Positions 25,908-32,608 of a DNA stretch of 32,608 bases are shown here, in pieces. The translations under genes and the position numbers were made by a program. Each line of letters begins with the position of its first letter. The first letter of the stretch is position 1. Origin of the DNA: Kiritimatiellia bacterium (GTDB lineage Bacteria; Verrucomicrobiota; Kiritimatiellia; RFP12; JAAYLN01); assembly GCA_017962605.1 (NCBI GenBank), contig JAGCUY010000069.1, forward strand, positions 1-32,608, in the 5' to 3' direction. The notes beneath the pieces are model-generated. The model ran no database searches. It was not told where the DNA came from and saw nothing but the letters and a program-made list of their open reading frames with translations.

Positions 25908-26408
25908 ATGAGCGAAGAGAAAGAACCAAAAGAGGAAATCAGGGACGAAGCTGCCCAGACCGCCCACAACGAGGCGATGGCCGTCCTGAACATGGGAGGC
26001 CCGGACGTCGCGGCCGCCAATGCGGACGACGAGAGCAAGAAGCGCAAGAGCCGCGGGAAGAGCATCCCCGCCGGCATCGCCTTCATCAAGGCCACCTTTA
26101 ACAACACCATCGTGTCGATCACCGACGCCCGTGGCGGAGTGATTTCGTGGAGCAGCGCCGGCAAGGCCGGTTTCCGCGGCTCCCGCAAGTCCACCGCCTT
26201 CGCGGCCACGATGATCGCCCAGGACGCCGCGCGCCAGGCCGTAGCCAAGGGCATGCACGAGGCGGAAGTCCGGATCCACGGAGCCGGCGCCGGTCGCGAG
26301 TCGGCCGTCCGCGCCATCCAGAACGCCGGCATTCAAATCAGTCTCATTCGCGACTGCACGGCAGTACCTCATAACGGCTGCCGCGCGCGTAAACGCAGGA
26401 GGGTATAA
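25908..26408 (+). CDS. rpsK: 30S ribosomal protein S11 with acidic N-terminal extension
   Basis: This 166-residue protein has the full S11 core from about residue 48 ([30 protein letters not shown]) to the C-terminus [18 protein letters not shown]11 sits on the platform of the small subunit. The usual length is near 128, so about 38 extra residues precede the core. They are rich in Glu, Asp and Ala ([17 protein letters not shown]) and end in a basic patch [14 protein letters not shown] lies 9 bp before ATG 25908, supporting this start. The Shine-Dalgarno sequence of rpsD (AGGAGG) is inside the last codons of this gene. Confidence 0.97.
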   Translation: MSEEKEPKEEIRDEAAQTAHNEAMAVLNMGGPDVAAANADDESKKRKSRGKSIPAGIAFIKATFNNTIVSITDARGGVISWSSAGKAGFRGSRKSTAFAATMIAQDAARQAVAKGMHEAEVRIHGAGAGRESAVRAIQNAGIQISLIRDCTAVPHNGCRARKRRRV

Positions 26409-26412
26409 TACC

Positions 26413-27018
26413 ATGGGTCGCTACACCGGTCCAAAATCCAAAATATCGCGCCGGTTCGGGGAACCTCTCTTTGGCCCCGACAAGGTGCTTGAACGTCGCC
26501 CCAATCCACCAGGAGTCCACGGCGCGAAGCGTCGCCGCAAAGTCTCCGACTATGGCTCGCAGCTTCGTGAGAAGCAGAAGGCGAAATTCATCTACGGGAT
26601 GCGGGAGGAGCAGTTCCACCGCTTCTACGAGACCGCCCGCTCCAAGCAGGGCAACACGGGAGACATCCTGCTCCAGATGTGCGAAAGCCGCCTGGACAAC
26701 CTCGTCTTCCGCCTTGGCCTGGCGCCGACGCGTCCCGCAGCCCGCCAGCTGGTTTCGCACCGCCACGTCGAGCTTGACGGCAAGGTCGTCAACATCCCCT
26801 CGGTCCAGGTGAAGCCCGGCCAGAGGATTGGCATCCGCGAGCGTGACCGCAACATGAAGGCCGTCGTCGAGACGCTGATGCACCCGACCAACGGCCCCTA
26901 TGACTGGCTTTCCTTCGACGAGCCCACCAAGACTGGCGTCTATCTGCGCCTTCCCGAGCCCACCGAAGTCCCCGAGTCGATTGACGTCCAGTCGATCGTC
27001 GAACTCTACTCCAGGTAG
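26413..27018 (+). CDS. rpsD: 30S ribosomal protein S4
   Basis: This 201-residue S4 is a primary 16S rRNA-binding assembly protein. It shows the N-terminal GRYTGPKSKISRRFGEPL, the KQKAKFIYGMREEQFHRFY helix, and the S4 RNA-binding domain (about residues 93-155: ESRLDNLVFRLGLAPTRPAARQLVSHRHVELDGKVVNIPS). It lacks the zinc-binding cysteines at the N-terminus, so it is the C-minus form. It starts 4 bp after rpsK. S4 commonly represses the alpha operon in other bacteria; no matching leader structure was identified here. The 91-bp gap before rpoA is GC-rich without a clear site. Confidence 0.98.
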   Translation: MGRYTGPKSKISRRFGEPLFGPDKVLERRPNPPGVHGAKRRRKVSDYGSQLREKQKAKFIYGMREEQFHRFYETARSKQGNTGDILLQMCESRLDNLVFRLGLAPTRPAARQLVSHRHVELDGKVVNIPSVQVKPGQRIGIRERDRNMKAVVETLMHPTNGPYDWLSFDEPTKTGVYLRLPEPTEVPESIDVQSIVELYSR

Positions 27019-27109
27019 CGCCACTGCGCCGGCCGCGCCGCGCCATCCCCGCCTTGCGCGTGGGTATCCCGTGACAGCGACGGGCGCATGAACGAAAGGG
27101 AACACAGCC

Positions 27110-28303
27110 ATGTCAAAAAAAGAATTCATCATGCCGGCAGGCGTGAAGAAGGACGAGGCGAAGTCCACGTCCACCTACGCGCGCTACGAGGTCTATCCCT
27201 TTGAGAACGGCTACGGGCAGACGGTGGGCATCGCCCTCCGCCGCGTCCTCCTTTCCTCTATTGAGGGCGTCGCCATCACCTCCATCCGCGTCAAGGGCGC
27301 CGACCATGAGTTCACGAGCATCCCCGGCATCGCCGAGGACGTGACGGACATCATCATCGCCCTCAAGCAGGTGCTGATCAAGACGGCTCCGGTCATTCCC
27401 GAGAAGATCACAATCTCCAAGAAGGGCCCCTGCACCGTCACCGCCGGCGACTTCCAGAAGGACAACGCCGTCGAGATCGTCAACCCCGACCTGCCGATCG
27501 CGACCGTTTCGGCTGGCCACTCCTTTGAGCTGGAGGCGGAGATCGCCCTGGGCTATGGCTTCCACATGGCCCGCGAGAACCGTCCGACCGACCAGATCAT
27601 CGGCCAGATCCCGATCGACAGCATCCACTCGCCGGTCACGCGCGTCAACTTTGACGCCGTCGCCCACCGCGTCGGCGAGCGCACCGACTACGAAAAGCTC
27701 ATCCTCGACATCTGGACTGACGGCCGCATCACGCCCGACGAGGCGCTGCACTCGGCCGCCGCCCTCATCCGCCGCCACTTCGACGTCTTCCTGGGCGCCG
27801 AGGAGGCCGCCGAGCCGCCGGTCATAGTTCCGGTCGAGCCAATCGTCACCGAGGAAGAGAAAGAGGAGAAGGCCAAGGAAGAAGAGGCGAAGTCCCCGCT
27901 CGGCATCAAGCCCGAGGATCTCAAGAAGATTCTCGCGATGGGCGTCGGCGAACTCGAACTCTCCGTCCGCTCCTCCAACTGCCTCAACCGCGAGGAGATC
28001 AAGGTCGTCGGCCAGCTGGCATGCTACACCGTCGACCAGATGCTCAACTTCCGCAACTTCGGCGCGAAGTCCCTCGACGAGATCCAGGGCAAGATGAAGG
28101 CCCTCGGCCTCACCGACCCCTCCGCGATTCCGCCGGACATCCTCAAGCCCTATCTGGACATGAACGAGGCCGCCAAGGAAATCGTGGCCGCCCGCAAGGC
28201 CGCCGAGGAGAAGGCCAAAGCCGCAGCCAAGGCCGAGAAGGCCAAGGCCAAGGGCGAGGCCAAGGAAGACGCCGAAGACGAAGGCGAGGAGGACAAGGCC
28301 TAG
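27110..28303 (+). CDS. rpoA: DNA-directed RNA polymerase alpha subunit with long charged C-terminal tail
   Basis: This 397-residue alpha subunit has an N-terminal assembly domain (about 20-235; PFENGYGQTVGIALRRVLLSSIEGVAITSI, HSPVTRVNFDAVAHRVG), a Glu/Lys linker (TEEEKEEKAKEEEAK), and the alpha-CTD that binds UP elements and activators (about 268-340; NCLNREEIKVVGQLACYTVDQMLNFRNFGAKSLDEI). The family is usually 310-350 residues. Here an extra tail of about 45 residues, mostly Ala, Lys and Glu ending EDEGEEDKA, follows the CTD. AAAGGGA lies 10 bp upstream of ATG 27110. It is fifth in the operon, followed by rplQ. Confidence 0.98.
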   Translation: MSKKEFIMPAGVKKDEAKSTSTYARYEVYPFENGYGQTVGIALRRVLLSSIEGVAITSIRVKGADHEFTSIPGIAEDVTDIIIALKQVLIKTAPVIPEKITISKKGPCTVTAGDFQKDNAVEIVNPDLPIATVSAGHSFELEAEIALGYGFHMARENRPTDQIIGQIPIDSIHSPVTRVNFDAVAHRVGERTDYEKLILDIWTDGRITPDEALHSAAALIRRHFDVFLGAEEAAEPPVIVPVEPIVTEEEKEEKAKEEEAKSPLGIKPEDLKKILAMGVGELELSVRSSNCLNREEIKVVGQLACYTVDQMLNFRNFGAKSLDEIQGKMKALGLTDPSAIPPDILKPYLDMNEAAKEIVAARKAAEEKAKAAAKAEKAKAKGEAKEDAEDEGEEDKA

Positions 28304-28373
28304 AGCCGCATCCCATTGGAAAGTATATGGCCGCGCCCGCGCGACCTAACAGAAGAAGAAGGAAGATTCCGCC

Positions 28374-28781
28374 ATGCGCCACAAAAGTTTAGACAAGAAG
28401 TTCGGCAGGTCGATGTCGCACCGCAAGGAGCTGATGCAGTCGCTTGTCGCAAACCTCATCCTGCGCGACCGCATTGAAACGACGCTGCCCAAGGCCAAGC
28501 AGGCGCGCCGCGACGCCGAGAAGATGGTCACCCTTGCCCGCAAGGGGACGCTCGCCGCCCGCCGCCTCGCCGCCGCCCGGCTCCGCTCTCCGGCCGCCGT
28601 GAAGCGCCTCTTCGACGCCGTCGTCCCCGTTATGGACGGCCGTCCCGGTGGCTACACACGCATCATCAAGACCGACACCCGCCGCGGCGACGCCGCCGAG
28701 ATGGCGATTCTCGAATGGGTCGCCAAACCCCAGGCGCCCGTTGAACCAGAACCCGTCGCCGAACAGGCGCCGAAGGCATAA
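28374..28781 (+). CDS. rplQ: 50S ribosomal protein L17
   Basis: This 135-residue L17 lies near the exit tunnel of the large subunit. It begins MRHKSLDKKFGRSMSHRKELMQSLVANLILRDRIETTLPKAKQ, the strongly conserved opening of the family, and carries GRPGGYTRIIKTDTRRGDAAEMAILEWV near the end. A Pro/Glu/Ala-rich tail of about 20 residues (VEPEPVAEQAPKA) closes it. AAGGA lies upstream of ATG 28374. It follows rpoA by 70 bp as in most bacteria. Confidence 0.97.
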   Translation: MRHKSLDKKFGRSMSHRKELMQSLVANLILRDRIETTLPKAKQARRDAEKMVTLARKGTLAARRLAAARLRSPAAVKRLFDAVVPVMDGRPGGYTRIIKTDTRRGDAAEMAILEWVAKPQAPVEPEPVAEQAPKA

Positions 28782-28801
28782 ACAACAATTAAGGCAAAGC
28801 C

Positions 28802-29233
28802 ATGAAGTCATTTCTCCCCAAAGACCCCGGCGCCAACCGCGAGTGGATTCTCGTCGATGCGGCCGGCAAGCCACTAGGCCGCCTCGCGGTCGCCATCGCG
28901 AACCGCCTCCGCGGCAAGGACAAGCCCACCTGGGCCCCCTCCGTTGACACAGGCGCGTTCGTCATCGTGATCAACGCCGAGAAGGTCGCCCTCTCCGGCA
29001 CCAAGGAGCAGAAGAAGATCTACCAGAAGTACACCGGATTCCGCGCCGGCCGCTCCACGATGACCGCCGCAAAGGTTCGCGAGCGCGAGCCCAAGCGCCT
29101 CATCGTCCAGGCCGTCACCGGAATGCTCCCCGGCAACCACCTCTGCCAGCGCATGCTGAAGCGCCTGAAGGTCTTTGTCGGCCCCGAACACACCCACGCC
29201 GCGCAGAAGCCCGTGGCCGTCGAACTCATCTAG
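28802..29233 (+). CDS. rplM: 50S ribosomal protein L13
   Basis: This 143-residue L13 is an early assembly protein of the large subunit. It shows REWILVDAAGKPLGRLAVAIANRLRGKDKPTW, the conserved GDFVIVIN-like strand (here GAFVIVINAEKVALSGTK), and the C-terminal GMLPGNHLCQRMLKRLKVFVGPEHTHAAQKP. AAGG lies just before ATG 28802. It is 20 bp after rplQ and is paired with rpsI as usual. Attachment of rplM-rpsI to the alpha operon is common in Gram-positives and several other phyla. Confidence 0.98.
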   Translation: MKSFLPKDPGANREWILVDAAGKPLGRLAVAIANRLRGKDKPTWAPSVDTGAFVIVINAEKVALSGTKEQKKIYQKYTGFRAGRSTMTAAKVREREPKRLIVQAVTGMLPGNHLCQRMLKRLKVFVGPEHTHAAQKPVAVELI

Positions 29234-29264
29234 TCCGTGCCGGTAAGATAAGGAACAGAGCAAA

Positions 29265-29674
29265 ATGGCAAACATCACCCCAATCGCAGAGGCCACCGGC
29301 CGCAGGAAAACCGCCGTCGCACGCGTGAAACTCGTCGCGGCGCAGGGCGAAAAGACCGCTTGGAAGGTCAACGGGCGCGAGCTCATCGACCTCTTCCCCA
29401 GCGAGGCCACCCGCACCTTCATGGCGCAGCCCCTCATCATCACCGGAACTGACGGCAAGTTCGACGTCATCGCCTACACCTCCGGCGGCGGCACGACCGG
29501 CCAGGCCGGCGCAATCCGCCACGCCCTTTCGCGCGCCCTCTCGGACGCCGACCGCGAGAACTACCGCCCGCTCCTGAAGAAGGAAGGCTGCCTGACCCGC
29601 GACGCCCGCATGAAGGAGCGCAAAAAACCAGGTCAGCCCGGCGCACGCAAACGCTTCCAGTTCTCCAAGCGCTA

Positions 29675-29675
<1 letters not shown>
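29265..29675 (+). CDS. rpsI: 30S ribosomal protein S9
   Basis: This 136-residue S9 sits in the head of the small subunit, its C-terminal tail reaching the P-site tRNA. It shows ATGRRKTAVARVKLV at the N-terminus, the central GGGTTGQAGAIRHALSRAL, and the basic C-terminal ERKKPGQPGARKRFQFSKR ending in the conserved SKR. AAGGA lies 11 bp upstream of ATG 29265. Its stop shares one base with the start of the helicase gene (TAATG), suggesting coupled translation. Confidence 0.98.
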
Positions 29676-31246
<1,571 letters not shown>

Positions 31247-31263
31247 CCGCAGCGGGATGACAT

Positions 31264-31411
31264 GCGACAAGCGACACGCGACATGCGGGAAGACAGCCGA
31301 CATTCGACAGCCGACAGCCGGGATTCGGGAGCCGGGAGCCGGGAGCCGCCCCTAGCCCCACTTCAACCTCTCAACCTTTCAACTTCTCAACTTTTCAACT
31401 TCCCTAACCCC
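31264..31411. repeat. tandem array of 12 heptamers followed by 8 octamers
   Basis: The 166-bp gap between helicase and SDR genes is almost wholly repeat. Contiguous heptamers fill 31264-31347, for example GCGACAA, GCGACAC, GACAGCC and GGGAGCC (the last three times in a row). Contiguous octamers fill 31348-31411, including GCCCCTAG and five CAACYTYN units. The array ends one base before the SDR start codon, leaving no room for a Shine-Dalgarno. Confidence 0.8.
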
Positions 31412-31412
31412 T

Positions 31413-32201
31413 ATGCACCGCTTTCAAAACAAAATCGTCCTCGTGACCGGCGGAAGCCGCAACACCGGCCTCGACATTGTGGAACGCTTCATCCGCGAAG
31501 GCGCTTTCGTCTGGACCTGCGGCTCATCCCCGGCCTCCACCGCCAAGGGCGAGGCCGCCCTCAACGAGCGCGGCCTCGGCGGCTCCTTCCGCGCCCTGCC
31601 CTGCGACATCTCCGATCACGCCCAAGTCACCGCCCTCTTCGACGCCATCGAGCGCGAATCGGGCCAGCTTGACGTGCTCGTCAACAACGCGGCAGACCAG
31701 GGGCTCAACCAGGGTGGCCCGCTCGATGTCGATCCGGCGGCGATGCTCAAGGTCCTTGCGACAAACGTCGTTGGCGGCTTCCAGGTAACGCAGATGGCCT
31801 GCAACCGCTTCTTCGCGAAACAGGAGACGCGCGGGTGCGTCGTGTTCCTGTCGTCCAACACCGCCCGCCGCGCCATCAGGAACCGCACCTCCTACTGCGC
31901 CAGCAAGGGCGGCATCAACTCCCTCGTGCGCTCCTTGGCGCTAGACCTCGGCCCCCTCGGCATTCGCGTGAACTGCTGCGCCCCCGGCTACATCTACACG
32001 GAGCGCTGGGACACCCTTGACCCCGCACTTGCCGCGCGCCGCCGCAAGAACTGCCCGATAGGCCGCGAGGCTTCCGGCGCAGACATCGCCGGCGTGGTCG
32101 CTTTCCTGGCCTCCAGCGACTCCTCCAACATCACCGGCGAGATCATCACCGTCGATGCCGGCTGCTCCTGCCAGCACATGCCCATCGACTGCGACTGCTA
32201 G
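31413..32201 (+). CDS. short-chain dehydrogenase/reductase (SDR) with cysteine-rich tail
   Basis: This 262-residue classical SDR is an NAD(P)-dependent oxidoreductase. It shows the cofactor glycine motif TGGSRNTG (12-19), NNAA (the NNAG-equivalent), catalytic S148 in FLSSNTARR, and Y161-x-x-x-K165 (YCASK). A NCCAPGYIYTERW segment follows. The end is typical (SSNITGEIITVDAG) up to residue 250, after which CSCQHMPIDCDC replaces the short family C-terminus. The substrate is not deducible; FabG-like and sugar or polyol dehydrogenases share these features. ATG 31413 follows directly on an octamer repeat array with no ribosome binding site, so translation may be leaderless or depend on upstream structure. 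Confidence 0.9.
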   Translation: MHRFQNKIVLVTGGSRNTGLDIVERFIREGAFVWTCGSSPASTAKGEAALNERGLGGSFRALPCDISDHAQVTALFDAIERESGQLDVLVNNAADQGLNQGGPLDVDPAAMLKVLATNVVGGFQVTQMACNRFFAKQETRGCVVFLSSNTARRAIRNRTSYCASKGGINSLVRSLALDLGPLGIRVNCCAPGYIYTERWDTLDPALAARRRKNCPIGREASGADIAGVVAFLASSDSSNITGEIITVDAGCSCQHMPIDCDC

Positions 32202-32263
32202 TTGTCAACTAGCGATAGTGCTGATGTGTAGCGTGGTGAAGCGTGAAGAATGAGGACCGGGCA

Positions 32264-32424
32264 TTTTTACCCGGAAAAACTTCTCTCCCGGCCCATATTG
32301 GGAAATGCGTGCGCCCAATCCGCCAACGGCGGACGCTCGCGGCAGACGCCAGTCTGGCCGCTTCGCTAGGTTGGGCGCCCGCCTTTCCTCAATCTGAACC
32401 GGGCGTTTTTCTGGCGGGTAAAAA
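32264..32424. repeat. 161-bp nested inverted-repeat (cloverleaf-like) element
   Basis: Four stacked arms pair from outside in: TTTTTACCCG with CGGGTAAAAA, GAAAAAC with GTTTTTC, CCCGG with CCGGG, and GCGCCCAA with TTGGGCGC. Inside are hairpins TCCGCC-AAC-GGCGGA (32319-32333) and GCGGCAGAC-GCCA-GTCTGGCCGC (32339-32361, one bulge). The left end also folds as CCGGG/CCCGG (32257-32274), which could end the SDR transcript. No gene is present. It may be a non-autonomous mobile element or a structured RNA. Confidence 0.65.
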
Positions 32425-32608
32425 CGTCAAGTTCACATTGCCAAGCCACATGGCCTCGTCTCGTCGTCATCCGCTTGGTGTCGGCTTGCGGCAGTGGCTG
32501 GCGGCGCATTCCGGGCGATCTGCGCCCCGCGCCCACCCTGGACGGGCGGACGCCAGGGAACGCACCTCGCCTCGGACTTCGCTCGCCATCCGAAGCCGCT
32601 GCGCCTCC
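32425..32608. other. non-coding end of window, no gene recognised
   Basis: These 184 bases carry no open frame with a convincing start or any known motif on either strand. Composition is mixed, AT-richer at first and then GC-rich. The inverted-repeat element ends at its left border. It could be the remainder of a longer repeat or the start of a feature beyond the window. Confidence 0.3.

Noticed and set aside
31264..31411. CRISPR array
   Set aside because: Units are only 7-8 bp and contiguous, with no spacers and no cas genes nearby.
32264..32424. tRNA gene
   Set aside because: The cloverleaf-like folding is about twice the size of a tRNA. No T-loop TTC sequence or anticodon arm of the right length could be placed.

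Overview
The window (about 60% GC by eye) looks like a chromosomal segment of an uncultured anaerobic gut or sediment bacterium of the Kiritimatiellota/Verrucomicrobiota (PVC) type. This is an inference from the gene mix: LamG-repeat secreted proteins, a GH127 enzyme beside a large clan GH-A-like glycosidase, XylR-like and GntR/PBP1 sugar regulators, and long EvgS-like hybrid kinases. No rRNA or other taxonomic marker was tested.

Layout. (1) Positions 3-9276 form a plus-strand glycan-use locus: a truncated sugar-type regulator, a secreted multi-module beta-sandwich protein, a cytoplasmic GH127 beta-L-arabinofuranosidase-like enzyme, and a 1259-residue secreted protein with two separate TIM-barrel glycosidase-like domains. 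The last two overlap as ATGA. (2) Positions 9416-13827 hold two unrelated ATPase/PD-(D/E)XK fusion proteins on opposite strands. They flank a GntR-HTH/PBP1 regulator and a palindromic intergenic repeat. (3) Positions 14131-20457 hold an XylR-like regulator divergent from a three-LamG secreted protein, followed by a type I phosphodiesterase/phosphatase with a LamG tail. Just past its stop lies an out-of-frame relic of the LamG protein's C-terminus. (4) Positions 20518-25259 hold two overlapping hybrid histidine kinases, one with seven membrane segments and one with two periplasmic solute-binding domains. (5) Positions 25269-31246 hold a strong sigma70-type promoter and the alpha ribosomal operon rpmJ-rpsM-rpsK-rpsD-rpoA-rplQ-rplM-rpsI, closely followed by a DEAD-box RNA helicase. 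(6) Positions 31247-32608 hold a tandem 7-mer/8-mer array, an SDR oxidoreductase and a nested inverted-repeat element.

The most unusual signal is a set of short degenerate tandem arrays with exact 7-, 8- or 9-bp periods. The same CTAG-centred 9-bp repeat lies inside two unrelated genes (phosphodiesterase and DEAD-box helicase), read in different frames and placed at domain borders both times. Heptamer-then-octamer arrays occupy two intergenic regions, and one of them runs right up to a start codon.

Functionally, the first third suggests breakdown of L-arabinofuranose-containing plant glycans under local sugar-responsive regulators. The middle suggests surface or periplasmic glycan binding and phosphate or sulfate ester cleavage with periplasmic ligand sensing. 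The last part is core translation and transcription.
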